DNA from: Nostoc sp. TCL240-02 | GTDB lineage: Bacteria; Cyanobacteriota; Cyanobacteriia; Cyanobacteriales; Nostocaceae | Assembly: GCF_013343235.1 (NCBI RefSeq) | Contig: NZ_CP040094.1 | Coordinates: forward strand, 4,774,501 to 4,838,500 | DNA length: 64,000 nucleotides | Direction: 5' to 3' | Made by a program: the position numbers and the translations under genes | Notes under the pieces: model-generated | Seen by the model: the letters and a program-made list of their open reading frames with translations, nothing else | Told to the model about the DNA's origin: nothing | Databases searched by the model: none | Shown here: positions 45,504-55,327 of the stretch, piece by piece | Layout of the letters: the number at the start of each line of letters is the position of its first letter | Numbering within the stretch: the stretch's first letter is position 1

Positions 45504-46169
45504 TTAATAAATAATTATTTGAGGTTGCCTAATTGTGCCATCAGGCATGATAGTATCCCGGAACCTTGCATAAATTAAGTTTGTCTGCCAAAGGTTTGCT
45601 TTAGTTAAGTTTGCCTTGGTTAAATTTGTCCATGTCAAGTCTGCACCAGTTAAATTAGCCTCAGCTAAATTAGCTTCTAGTAATTTTGCTCCAGATAACT
45701 TTGCTCTTGTGAGATTTGCTCTAACTAAATTAGCTTCAATTAGTGATGCTTCAATTAGTGATGCTTCACTTAGGTCTGCTTCTCTCAAATCCACGTCACA
45801 TAAAGAAGCACCCCAAAGATTACTACCTGTGAATTTCGCCCGCCATAAGAAAGTTCCACACAAATTTGCTCTTGTTAAATCAGCATTAGTCAAATTAGCT
45901 TCACACAAAGATGCTTCATACAAATTAGCGTTGCGTAAGCTAGCTTGCATCAAATTTGCACCACTTAAATTAGCACGAGTGAGAACACAGCCACACAAAT
46001 TTGCGCCACTTAAATCTGCTCCTATGAAGTTAACACCATTTAAATCAATTCCTTTTAGGTCAATTCCACTCAAGTCATATCCATTGAAATCTCGGCGTTG
46101 AAAATACTTGTTTGTGATTTGACTTAATATAAATTCCTGCTTATCAGCATAATTTTTCATGGTATTCAC
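45504..46169 (-). CDS. pentapeptide-repeat protein
   Basis: 221 residues from ATG 46169. After a 25-residue N-terminus (SQITNKYFQRRDFNGYDL), residues 30-205 are continuous A(D/N)LxX pentapeptides (GADLSGANLCGCVLTRANLS and so on), which fold as a right-handed quadrilateral beta helix. Short peptide units such as SLIEASLIEANL show recent duplication. Such proteins are abundant in heterocystous cyanobacteria; function usually unknown. It is co-oriented with the Bell/STAND pair but separated by 350 bases, so any link is only positional. Confidence 0.85.
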   Translation of the reverse strand: MNTMKNYADKQEFILSQITNKYFQRRDFNGYDLSGIDLKGIDLNGVNFIGADLSGANLCGCVLTRANLSGANLMQASLRNANLYEASLCEANLTNADLTRANLCGTFLWRAKFTGSNLWGASLCDVDLREADLSEASLIEASLIEANLVRANLTRAKLSGAKLLEANLAEANLTGADLTWTNLTKANLTKANLWQTNLIYARFRDTIMPDGTIRQPQIIIY

Positions 46170-46535
46170 CTCTGGGTGTAATTTATCTCAAAGGTCGAGT
46201 GTGATAGTTACCGTATATTGAGAGTACACCCCAAATGCAGATTAGCTCAGTAAATAATCAAAAATAAATTGATCAAAAATCGCCAATTACCTGAAATAGC
46301 GCTATTTCAGTAATTTTTAAAACAAAAAATGCTGACATAAGTCAAGAAACATTGAAAAAGAGGCAGGAGGCAGAGGCAGGGGGCAGAGGGGCAGGGGAGC
46401 AGGGGCAGGAAGACAAGGGGGACAAGGGAGAATTATTCAATAAATCTCTCCACTTGTCTCCCCTGCCCCCTGCCTCTTATTGACAAGGTAAGGGAATCTT
46501 CAGCTACACAAACAAAGCCCGCCTATATTGCTGTA
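46170..46535. other. intergenic stretch with a complex inverted repeat
   Basis: There is no gene. From about 46360 to 46480 lies a GGCAGGGGGCAG...CTGCCCCCTGCC inverted repeat containing GACAAGGGAGAATTATTCAA, a diverged relative of the 14.4/20.0 kb inverted repeat family. Confidence 0.5.
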
Positions 46536-48371
46536 CTAAGGTTGATAGCGAAGGCTAAAGTAAAAGCCATCATCTTGAGCGTTATTGCCGCGATCGCTCA
46601 GATCGATAAATGGAAATCCATAATCGAGGCGTAAAAACAGATTATCAATTCCCATTGCTTGATTCCATAATAATCCTAAGCCTGCACCCACCAAAAAAGT
46701 TTGATCGGGTAGCAGATTCGGATTATTAGATTGATTCCAAACTGCTCCCATATCTAAAAATGGTGCAAGTTGAATCGCGGATAATCCAGATTCATTGCGC
46801 TGCACTGTGAACCGATCTTCGATCGCTACACGAAATCCATTATCCCCTGAGCGGATATTTTGGCGATATCCCCTTACAGACTGTCCACCGCCAATCACAA
46901 ATTGCTGGGAAGGTAAAAGGCTATCTGGTGTTAGCTGCAAGTCTGCTTGAATGAGCAACAGATGATCGGCGCTGAGTTGCTGGACGCGCTGTATTTGACC
47001 CAACCAACTGAAAAAGCGACCATCTGGTGTGGGGTCATTGTTGATAGTTGCATCTAATACGTTAATGCCAAAATTAAATTGCGATCGCAAAAACCAAGCT
47101 CCTTGAGGTTCGCGCTTAATATAATCTTGACCAAATTTAATTACACTGGTGCGGCTAACGCCATTAGCATCAGGCCCAATGCCAAAGGGGGTTGCCAGGT
47201 TATCGAAGAGGAAGGTTTGACCATCTTGATAGGTAAATCCCAAAGATAGGGCAAATTCTTCTCTAGGCGATCGCATCAATGGTTGACGATAATTGATTTC
47301 ATAAAGATCCTGGTTGGCGCGAATGCCAAAAGCATCAAAGGGTGCCTCAGTGATTTCATTGCGATTAAATGCCGCTCTAATCTGCACCTTACCATTCATG
47401 GCGTTCACAGGAACTTGATAGCTAAAATCAAAGGCATCGGAACCACCAGAAAGGGTGTGGTAATAGGAGCCTGCTAACTCATCTCCCATCCCGGTTAAAT
47501 TGCGATCGCGCAGTTCAATACCCAATCTTTCTGCACCAATACTCGGAGGGGAATAATTATCTACACCCAAGCTACCAGTTAAAGGGTTGGCCTCTTCAAC
47601 TCTGACAATGAGAACACTTTGACCAACCTTACCCGTTGGACGCAGACGTGCTTCTACATTTGTAAATAAGGGATCGAGTCGCAACAGCTTCAGTTGATCT
47701 TCGAGCTTACTAGTATTCAGAGGAGTACCAGCACCTAATTGGATGCGACTACGAACATAAGATGGATTTAATCGCCGAGTTCCTTCGATCTCAATCTCTG
47801 TCAAACGCCCTTCAATTATCCGAATTACCACAATACCATCGGCGGTATTAGGTTGCTGAATGTCTGGAACTGCTCTGGAATTTATATAGCCTTTATTTAA
47901 GTAAAGCTGGGTAATAGCATCTGCGGCTTGTCTGATTTCTTCTAAAGTCAAGTCCCGTTCTTCAAAGGGTTTGACAACTGGATTAAAGTCATTTTCATTA
48001 AAAACTGTGCTATCTACAACCTGGATTTTGCGAACCCGAATTCGTTGTGGTGTTTCTGGTTGGGGATTTGGTTCGGCTTGATTGGGGTTATTTTCCGGGG
48101 AAGTTTCTGATGCCTGTACTATTTGTAACTCTGGCTGGCTAATCTTTGGAGTTGAGTCTGGTGTCAATATATTCGCCGTAGCTCTCAGTCCATTTGCAGT
48201 TACAATCCAGACCGCAGGCAGAATTAGTAAGCCACACTGAAAACTGAAACTGTGCTTATTCCATCTAGTAATTGCTAGACTTTGCCAAGTATTTAACTGA
48301 TGAGAGAAACAGACAATGCTTTTGTGAGTAATTGTTTTCGACTTAATGCCAGTTTCTGTTTCTTTTATCAT
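46536..48371 (-). CDS. TpsB/ShlB-family two-partner secretion outer-membrane transporter
   Basis: 611 residues from ATG 48371. An N-terminal hydrophobic segment near 45-65 probably serves as signal anchor, then a Pro-rich linker (SPENNPNQAEPNPQPETPQR). POTRA domains follow: IRVRKIQVVDSTVFNENDFN and ITQLYLNKGYINSRAVPDIQ, then IRIIEGRLTEIEIEGTRRLN. The C-terminal half is a 16-strand barrel with the typical VRGYRQN (conserved loop 6 motif) and an aromatic final strand (DGFYFSLRYQP). It would transport a TpsA exoprotein, most likely the divergently encoded TPS-domain protein starting at 48578; the two starts are 206 bases apart. Confidence 0.88.
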   Translation of the reverse strand: MIKETETGIKSKTITHKSIVCFSHQLNTWQSLAITRWNKHSFSFQCGLLILPAVWIVTANGLRATANILTPDSTPKISQPELQIVQASETSPENNPNQAEPNPQPETPQRIRVRKIQVVDSTVFNENDFNPVVKPFEERDLTLEEIRQAADAITQLYLNKGYINSRAVPDIQQPNTADGIVVIRIIEGRLTEIEIEGTRRLNPSYVRSRIQLGAGTPLNTSKLEDQLKLLRLDPLFTNVEARLRPTGKVGQSVLIVRVEEANPLTGSLGVDNYSPPSIGAERLGIELRDRNLTGMGDELAGSYYHTLSGGSDAFDFSYQVPVNAMNGKVQIRAAFNRNEITEAPFDAFGIRANQDLYEINYRQPLMRSPREEFALSLGFTYQDGQTFLFDNLATPFGIGPDANGVSRTSVIKFGQDYIKREPQGAWFLRSQFNFGINVLDATINNDPTPDGRFFSWLGQIQRVQQLSADHLLLIQADLQLTPDSLLPSQQFVIGGGQSVRGYRQNIRSGDNGFRVAIEDRFTVQRNESGLSAIQLAPFLDMGAVWNQSNNPNLLPDQTFLVGAGLGLLWNQAMGIDNLFLRLDYGFPFIDLSDRGNNAQDDGFYFSLRYQP

Positions 48372-48577
48372 TTCTCCTCAGTGGGTGCCTTATTTTACGA
48401 CTGGGCTGATTTTGATTTTTGAGTGTGCTATGGCTGTATGAATATTTCAATATCATATTTTTGACATTCAGATTTCAGAAGATTTGTAACTAAAACAATA
48501 ATTAACAGCAATTTCTTCTAAGTGATAGCCCTTAGCATTATATTGTGATAGCAGGTAGAAAACTTGGGAATACTTCG

Positions 48578-51500
48578 ATGCCACCACTGATCTCCATAGT
48601 CATCGTCAATTACAACCGGGAGTCTTACCTTGGGGTAGCGATCGCCAGTGTATTAGCGCAAACATGGCAAGACTTTGAGTTACTAATTTGGGATGATGGC
48701 TCCACAGATGGATCAGTGGCGATCACAAACGCTTATGCTCAACAAGATGGGCGAGTGCGGGTAGTAGAAGCACAGCATCAAGGAGTTTCTGCGGCTTGTA
48801 AGGCAGCGATCGCCCAAACTAGCGGCACTTACATCGGTATCGTAGACAGTGATGATATTCTTGCCCCCACCGCCCTCGCCCAAACTGCTACAGTACTTAA
48901 TCACCACCCAGAAACAGGATTTGTTTATACCGATTACTTAAACATTGATGAAAAGGGCATTGTGATTAACTACGGTCATCGCTGTAGTATTGCTTACTCC
49001 CAAGACAACCTTTTGGTGAACTTCATGACGTTTCACTTCCGCCTGATGCGGCGATCGGTTTACGATCAGGTGGGAGGTGTTAATAAGTCGTTCCAATGTG
49101 CCGAAGATTACGACCTATGTCTCCGACTTTCAGAAGTAACCCAGGTACGCCGAGTTCAAGAGCCACTGTACTTGTACCGAAATCATTCTCAAAGCATATC
49201 TGTTAGTAGAAAAACAGAACAAATACTCTGGTCACAGAAGGCGATCGCTCAAGCACTTTGGCGACGTGGATTAGCAGAAAAGTTACAAATCGATGTAGAA
49301 TTGCCCGAAAGTCGCTTCATCTTGCGGCGTAAAAAACCTCTACTACACAAAATCGCCGCTTCAGTCCTAGCCATTTTGCCTCTGGTGACAGTCACTACTA
49401 TGGGATTAGCCCAAGCACAACAAATTGTCCCTGCTGCTGATGGAACAAACACAATTGTTACACCCAACGGTAATCGACTGGATATCAGCGGCGGTACAAC
49501 TTCTAGAGATGGTGCTAACCTTTTCCATAGCTTTCAACAATTTGGCATTTCACCAGAACAAATCGCCAACTTTCAAGCTAGTCCGGCGCTGCAAAATATC
49601 CTTGGTCGAATTACAGGCGGGAATGCCTCGGTCATTAATGGCTTAATTCAGGTAACAGGTGGCAATGCTAACCTATTCTTGATGAATCCAGCCGGATTTA
49701 TTTTTGGATCGAACGCCAGCCTAAATGTGCCTGGTGCTTTCACGGTGACAACAGCCAATGGCATTGGTTTTGGCAGCAGTTGGTTCAACGCTATTGGTGT
49801 TAATGACTACGCTGCTTTAGTTGGCAACCCCAACGGATTTGCCTTTAGTATGAACCAGCCAGGAGCGATCGCCAATGCTGGAAATTTGGCAGTAGGTGCT
49901 GGGCAAAATTTGAATTTATTGGGTGGTACTGTAGTTAACACCGGGCAACTTTCGGCACCGGGAGGGCAGATTTCTATCACATCCGTACCAGGACAAAATT
50001 GGGTGCGTCTCAGTCAGCCAGGAAACCTGTTGAGTCTCGAAATTCAGCCCCTCGCCTCTAGTAGCAATCAACCCAATAACTGGACAATTCCCATCGCCTC
50101 AATACCTGAATTGCTCACTGTTGGTAACACTGGGTTAACTGCCAATCCTGATGGGACTGTAAAATTGACAGGCTCTAACGTCACAATTCCCACAACACCA
50201 GGGACAACAATTGTTTCAGGCAAAGTAGATGTATCAAGTCAAACAGGTGGTACGGTAACTGCTTTGGGTAAAAAAGTTGCGCTGGTTGATGCCAATATTA
50301 ATGCCTCTGGAAGCAATGGCGGCGGTACTGTGTTAATTGGCGGCGATTACCAAGGTAAGGGAACTTTACCCAACGCAGATCAAACTTATATTAACTCCAA
50401 CTCCGTCATTAATGCCGATAGCAATTTGAATGGAAACGGCGGACGGGTAATTGTTTGGGGTAACGATACAACTCAATATTTTGGTAACATTTCGGCTCGT
50501 GGAGGAGCAAATTCTGGCAATGGTGGAAATGTCGAAGTATCAGGCAAAAATTTCTTGACCTTTAAGGGTTTAGTAGATACCTCAGTCGCCAATGGCAGCT
50601 TTGGCACTTTATTATTAGACCCCAGCACATTGACTATTATCGATGGTGAAGTAGGTACTTTTGATGCTACAGCTGGCAATATTGCCTTTGGCGATGCAGA
50701 CATTGGGGCAAATACAGTTTCATGGGGTGCGATCGCAGCTTCGGGTGCAAATATCAGCTTACAAGCTACAGGCAATATTACGATCAATGACATCACCGGA
50801 GGTACACCAACAGTGACTACCCCTGGTATTGCTACATTAAACTTGGGTAATGGTGGTAGCTTCAGCCTTAGTTCACAAAGCGGTTCTGTAAACTTCGTTA
50901 ATCCCACCAACACAATCCAGACAGGCGGAGGAGCAATAAACATTTCGGGAGCCAGCTTATCATTGGGAAATCTAGACACAACAGGTGATTTCGCTAGAAG
51001 CGGGAATGTAAATTTGTCTGCGACAGGCAACATTAGTGCAGGCAATATTATTGCCAGTGGACAAGGCTATTCAGCAGGTAATGTTCAAGTCTTAAGCAGC
51101 AATGGTGGAATTACCCTAAATCAGATTAACACCAGCGATAGTGGTGTCTTTAGTGGTGGTGGCATCCCAGGAACAGTTACTTTGACTGCGGCAGGCAATA
51201 TCCTCACTGATACTATCGATTCCTTTTCCAGTAATGCTGGTGGCTTAGGTAGGGGTGGCGATATAGTTGCAACAACTACAGCAGGTAGTATTACCACTGG
51301 GGCGATTAACTCGTCTGTAGTCAAGTTTGCAGGTGGCGATTTTACTGGCACGGCTGGCGCAGTCACCTTAACTGCCACAGAGAATATCACCGTTAATGAT
51401 GGCATTGATGCCTCAGCAACTGCCACCGGAGTGGATGGTACTGCAAGTGCCACAGGTGGCAACGTTACTTTAAGAACTACCAATCCCTTTGGCAGCACAA

Positions 51501-53602
51501 TTCGCTTTAACAACATCAACACACAGGCCACAACGGATTTTGTTAATGGCAACACTGTTCAAGGTGGCAATGTGCAAGTGCTGACAAACGGACTAGTTCA
51601 AGGAATAGGGGTAGGTACTACCATCGCCACCGGCGGAATTTTCGATTCTGGAGAAGGTGTAACCACTAGCATCGCCGGAGGCAATGTCACAATTCGACAT
51701 GATGGTGGCCCAGGTAATGTGCCATTTATTGTGGGTGATGCGACGAGTACTAATGGTACAGCCGGAACAATTGATGTGGGAGGCGGCACAACTATCGCTT
51801 CGGGTAACTTTCCTGTTTTACCAACTGGTGGAGATGCCATCGGCACCCCAACCGGCATCACCATTACTTCCGTCAACACTCCGCCTGTATTAACGTCAAA
51901 CTCATCGCTACCCAACACCCAGACCAATCAACCTGTTACCTTGACATTCTCTAGTTTGGCTGCACTGGTCAGCGATGCTAATAATGACATCACCTCCATC
52001 CAAGTTAATGTAGTGAATACAGGAAATCTAACTGTCAATGGATTTCCCGTCATTCCTGGTGTAACTACCTTATCTAGCGGCGATACTCTGGTGTATACCC
52101 CTCCGACTGATGTAAATGGGTCACTAAATGCCTTTGTAATTAGTGCAAATGACCGCGTTTCGTCTTCTGCACCTGTACAGATAGGAATCAACGTCAGTCA
52201 GATTCCTACCCGGAATGATACCCCGAATCCTCCCCCTTGCTCATTCCAATGCACTCCAGATAAACCGAATGTCCCTGGCCCCAATAATCCTAAGATTGAT
52301 AACCCTGTTATTAATACCGATCCCACGCCCGAAGATCAATTCACAGATGATTTTGCCGACCATTTAGGCATCCCAATTCCTAAAATTAAAACACTAGATG
52401 ATGCCAAAGAAATTGCTCGCAAAATTGAAGAAGCAACTGGTGTTAAACCTGCATTTATTTACATCAGTTTTGTTCCTGTGGAGATAATACCAGAGAGAAA
52501 TTTGGGCAAATCTCAAAAATTTACTAAACAATTAAATACTCTAGCAGAGCAGGATAGCGACCAACTGGAAATAGTCGTAGTCACTGGAAAAGGCGACCCC
52601 ATCCGCAAGCGCATCCCAGAAACGACCAGAGCCAAAGTTCTCCAAGTAGCTCAAGAATTTCGTGACCAAATAGTTAGTCCACAAAACCGTCGCCGCACTG
52701 GTTATTTGCGTCCATCTCAACAACTTTATCGCTGGATAATTGCACCACTAGAGGCAGATTTACGAGCAAGAGAAATTAATAATTTGGTTTTTCTACCAGA
52801 TATTGGGTTACGTTCAACCCCAATGGCAGCACTTCATGATGGCAAGGGGTTTCTAGTAGAAAAATATAGCATTGGCTTGATGCCCAGTATCAGCTTGACT
52901 AACACTCTTTATAAAGACATTAAAAAATCTCAAGTCTTAGCGCTGGGAGTTTCTCAGAGTACACAAGGACAAGAGCCTTTACCAGCAGTTCCCCTGGAGT
53001 TATCAACATTGGTGTCCAAACTTTGGCAGGGCAAATTATTGTTAGACAAGCAAGCCACCTTAGCAAATCTCAAAACTATCCGCCGCCAACAACCTTTTGG
53101 AATTATTCACATGGCAACCCATGCCGATTTTACTACTGGCGCTTTGAGTAATTCTTATATTCAACTGTGGGAGGACAAGTTACGCTTGAACCAATTACGA
53201 CAGTTGCGCTTTAATGAACCCGAAGTTGAAATGTTGGTGCTGAGTGCTTGTAGAACAGCATTAGGAGATGAAGAGTCAGAGCTTGGATTTGCAGGTTTAG
53301 CAGTGCTGGCAGGCGTGAAAACTAGTGTTGCTAGTCTTTGGTCGGTTAATGATGCTGGTACAGCAGCCTTGATGACAAAATTTTATCAAAACTTGAGGAC
53401 AGCTTCAATTAAGGCAGAAGCCCTCAGACAGGCTCAGGTAGCTATGGCCAAAGGGCAAATTTATGTTAAAAATGGTCAATTAGAAGGTTTGGGAGTAGTG
53501 GGGAACTTGTCTTTACCTAATAACAGTACTGATGATGGGGAGCAATTACTTACCCATCCTTATTATTGGTCTGGATTCACGATGGTTGGCAATCCTTGGT
53601 AA
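48578..53602 (+). CDS. giant fusion: GT2 glycosyltransferase - internal signal-like segment - TPS exoprotein - CHAT protease
   Basis: I start at ATG 48578 (1674 residues); a GTG at 48545 would add 11. Residues 1-215 are GT2: LISIVIVNYNRESYLGVAIA, DFELLIWDDGSTDGS, YIGIVDSDD (DxD), LRLSEVTQVRRVQEPLYLYR. At about 248-280 lies RRKKPLLHKIAASVLAILPL, which together with the next residues (ending LAQAQ) is a perfect signal peptide. A TPS domain (about 285-480: NRLDISGG, NLFHSFQQFGISPEQIANFQ, LFLMNPAGFIFGSNASLNVP) and a long beta-helical/Ig-like region follow. The end (about 1370-1674) is a CHAT caspase-like protease with H1515 (HMATHADF) and C1558 (LSACRTALG), and SLWSVNDAGTAALM. Secretion by the divergent TpsB is likely. 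The fused glycosyltransferase is unexplained. Confidence 0.82.
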   Translation: MPPLISIVIVNYNRESYLGVAIASVLAQTWQDFELLIWDDGSTDGSVAITNAYAQQDGRVRVVEAQHQGVSAACKAAIAQTSGTYIGIVDSDDILAPTALAQTATVLNHHPETGFVYTDYLNIDEKGIVINYGHRCSIAYSQDNLLVNFMTFHFRLMRRSVYDQVGGVNKSFQCAEDYDLCLRLSEVTQVRRVQEPLYLYRNHSQSISVSRKTEQILWSQKAIAQALWRRGLAEKLQIDVELPESRFILRRKKPLLHKIAASVLAILPLVTVTTMGLAQAQQIVPAADGTNTIVTPNGNRLDISGGTTSRDGANLFHSFQQFGISPEQIANFQASPALQNILGRITGGNASVINGLIQVTGGNANLFLMNPAGFIFGSNASLNVPGAFTVTTANGIGFGSSWFNAIGVNDYAALVGNPNGFAFSMNQPGAIANAGNLAVGAGQNLNLLGGTVVNTGQLSAPGGQISITSVPGQNWVRLSQPGNLLSLEIQPLASSSNQPNNWTIPIASIPELLTVGNTGLTANPDGTVKLTGSNVTIPTTPGTTIVSGKVDVSSQTGGTVTALGKKVALVDANINASGSNGGGTVLIGGDYQGKGTLPNADQTYINSNSVINADSNLNGNGGRVIVWGNDTTQYFGNISARGGANSGNGGNVEVSGKNFLTFKGLVDTSVANGSFGTLLLDPSTLTIIDGEVGTFDATAGNIAFGDADIGANTVSWGAIAASGANISLQATGNITINDITGGTPTVTTPGIATLNLGNGGSFSLSSQSGSVNFVNPTNTIQTGGGAINISGASLSLGNLDTTGDFARSGNVNLSATGNISAGNIIASGQGYSAGNVQVLSSNGGITLNQINTSDSGVFSGGGIPGTVTLTAAGNILTDTIDSFSSNAGGLGRGGDIVATTTAGSITTGAINSSVVKFAGGDFTGTAGAVTLTATENITVNDGIDASATATGVDGTASATGGNVTLRTTNPFGSTIRFNNINTQATTDFVNGNTVQGGNVQVLTNGLVQGIGVGTTIATGGIFDSGEGVTTSIAGGNVTIRHDGGPGNVPFIVGDATSTNGTAGTIDVGGGTTIASGNFPVLPTGGDAIGTPTGITITSVNTPPVLTSNSSLPNTQTNQPVTLTFSSLAALVSDANNDITSIQVNVVNTGNLTVNGFPVIPGVTTLSSGDTLVYTPPTDVNGSLNAFVISANDRVSSSAPVQIGINVSQIPTRNDTPNPPPCSFQCTPDKPNVPGPNNPKIDNPVINTDPTPEDQFTDDFADHLGIPIPKIKTLDDAKEIARKIEEATGVKPAFIYISFVPVEIIPERNLGKSQKFTKQLNTLAEQDSDQLEIVVVTGKGDPIRKRIPETTRAKVLQVAQEFRDQIVSPQNRRRTGYLRPSQQLYRWIIAPLEADLRAREINNLVFLPDIGLRSTPMAALHDGKGFLVEKYSIGLMPSISLTNTLYKDIKKSQVLALGVSQSTQGQEPLPAVPLELSTLVSKLWQGKLLLDKQATLANLKTIRRQQPFGIIHMATHADFTTGALSNSYIQLWEDKLRLNQLRQLRFNEPEVEMLVLSACRTALGDEESELGFAGLAVLAGVKTSVASLWSVNDAGTAALMTKFYQNLRTASIKAEALRQAQVAMAKGQIYVKNGQLEGLGVVGNLSLPNNSTDDGEQLLTHPYYWSGFTMVGNPW

Positions 53603-53977
53603 AGCGGCAAGAGGAACTATACTCTCACCCTTTTACCCACGGAGAATTTTGGGCAAAAATGCGATCGCATAACATAAAAAAATTTTAAACGCAGACATAA
53701 GCCAACTGAGCTAAAAATACTTACAATTCATCCGCACCTATGCCAAAAGTTGTGGCACAAAAACTAACATATAAACCTCATGTATGTTGAAACCTAGAGT
53801 TTTTTAAAAGATATATTTATGTAGGTTGGGTGGAGTGAAACACAACCCCAAATTACCACCTTATTTATGTTGGGTTACGCTATCGCTGCACTCAACCTAC
53901 AAAACTACGGGTTAATTATGGCGATCGCATGGGAATACTTTGATATATAGCAATTGCAACAAATAGTACTATCTAGT
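53603..53977. other. intergenic region with a palindromic repeat
   Basis: There is no gene. An inverted-repeat element with TGTAGGTTGGG at 53820 and CTCAACCTACA at 53891-53901 occupies the middle. Confidence 0.5.
53820..53901. mobile_element. short TGTAGGTTGGG-bounded MITE-like element
   Basis: TGTAGGTTGGG (53820-53830) and CTCAACCTACA (53891-53901) form the ends, with GAAACACAACCCC and GTTGGGTTACGC as inner arms. This is the common Nostoc-type TGTAGGTTGGGTT palindrome. No coding capacity. Confidence 0.6.
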
Positions 53978-55327
53978 ATGAGCTACTGTACCAATATTGA
54001 CTGCTTGCGTCCGCAAAATTCTGACAGTTCTCGTTTTTGTAATAGTTGTGGTCAGGAATTGTTACTTAAGCAGCGATATCGCGCGATCGCTGTCATTGGA
54101 TGCGGTGGCTTTGGGAGAACATTTTTAGCTATTGATGAACATCTTCCAGTTAAACCAAAATGTGCAATTAAGCAGCTATGTTTCCAAGAGGAAAACACTG
54201 AGGTTTGCCAGAAGGCAGTCAGCCTATTTAACCAAGAGGCACTTCGTCTCAATGAACTAGAACACTCTCAAATACCCAAGTTATTAGCGCACTTTGAACA
54301 AAATAAAAAGTTTTATATCGTCGAGGAATTAATTGATGGCCAAACACTTGCTCAGGAATTACAACAACAAGGCGTTTTTAAAGAACCGCAAATATGGGAG
54401 ATATTAAAAAGTTTATTGCTCACACTGCAATTTATCCATTCCCGGCAAGTAATTCACCGAGATATTAAACCGGAAAATATTATGCGCCGTTCTGTTCCAG
54501 GAGATTTGGTTTTAATAGATTTCGGAATTGCTAAACTCGCCACGAATAGCAGGCAACTTCGTACAGGCACAATAGTAGGTACTCCAGAATATGTTGCTCC
54601 AGAACAAATGCGGGGAAAAGCATTACCAGCTAGCGATCTTTACAGCTTGGGTGTAACATGTATTTACTTACTCACAGCTATTTCTCCCTTTGATTTGTTC
54701 GATATTGCTAACGATCGCTGGGTATGGCAAGATCATTTACCAGCAAATAATATTGTTAGCGATCGCCTCTCTCAAATATTAAATAAACTTTTACAAAATG
54801 CCGTTTCGCAACGCTTCCAATCTGCCACAGAAGCGTTACAGACACTAGCAGAACCAAAAAAATTGCTAAATATTTCTAATTATCATACATTAACTACTAT
54901 TGATTATAAGCCTTTGCATGATTTATTAGCAAAAGGAAAATGGCAATTAGCAGATCGCGAAACTTGGGAACTGATGTGTCAGGCACTAGCCAAGCCTAAA
55001 GGTAGCTATATATTGAGTAGTGAAGTTGAGAAATTTCCCTGCCAACATTTGCAGACCATTGACCACTTATGGGTGAATTACAGTCATGGACGCTTTGGTT
55101 TTAGTGTGCAAACACTTATTTACAAAAATGTAAATGGAGATTATGGAATTTTTTGTAAACAAGTTGGTTGGTATATATACAATTATACTTCTGCGAACTC
55201 GGAATTTAATTTTAGTCTTAAAGCACCAATCGGTCATCTCCCCTCACGTATTTGGATTGGTGGTTCTCAACCGTGGCGATACCCGAATGCTTTAGCTGTA
55301 AAACTAGCAGCCTGTGGTATTAGTTAA
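53978..55327 (+). CDS. zinc-ribbon serine/threonine protein kinase with C-terminal GUN4 domain
   Basis: I start at ATG 53978 (449 residues). Residues 4-24 form a zinc ribbon (C4, C9, C21, C24: YCTNIDC...FCNSCG). The Hanks-type kinase follows: glycine loop GCGGFGRTFLAID, lysine K65 in CAIKQL, RQVIHRDIKPENIMRRS (catalytic HRD), VLIDFGIAKLAT (DFG), GTPEYVAPEQMRGKAL (activation/P+1 loop). Residues about 300-449 are a GUN4 fold (LHDLLAKGKWQLADRETWEL, FPCQHLQTIDHLWVNYSHGR, FGFSVQTLIY). GUN4 binds tetrapyrroles in chlorophyll synthesis, so the kinase may sense a porphyrin or related ligand; this is inferred. Monocistronic. Confidence 0.85.
   Translation: MSYCTNIDCLRPQNSDSSRFCNSCGQELLLKQRYRAIAVIGCGGFGRTFLAIDEHLPVKPKCAIKQLCFQEENTEVCQKAVSLFNQEALRLNELEHSQIPKLLAHFEQNKKFYIVEELIDGQTLAQELQQQGVFKEPQIWEILKSLLLTLQFIHSRQVIHRDIKPENIMRRSVPGDLVLIDFGIAKLATNSRQLRTGTIVGTPEYVAPEQMRGKALPASDLYSLGVTCIYLLTAISPFDLFDIANDRWVWQDHLPANNIVSDRLSQILNKLLQNAVSQRFQSATEALQTLAEPKKLLNISNYHTLTTIDYKPLHDLLAKGKWQLADRETWELMCQALAKPKGSYILSSEVEKFPCQHLQTIDHLWVNYSHGRFGFSVQTLIYKNVNGDYGIFCKQVGWYIYNYTSANSEFNFSLKAPIGHLPSRIWIGGSQPWRYPNALAVKLAACGIS

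Noticed and set aside
45616..46101. 161-codon plus-strand frame
   Set aside because: Antisense of the pentapeptide-repeat gene, open because of 15-base periodicity.
50473..51045. 190-codon minus-strand frame rich in Pro/Val
   Set aside because: Antisense of the TPS repeats; composition follows from the G/T-rich sense codons.
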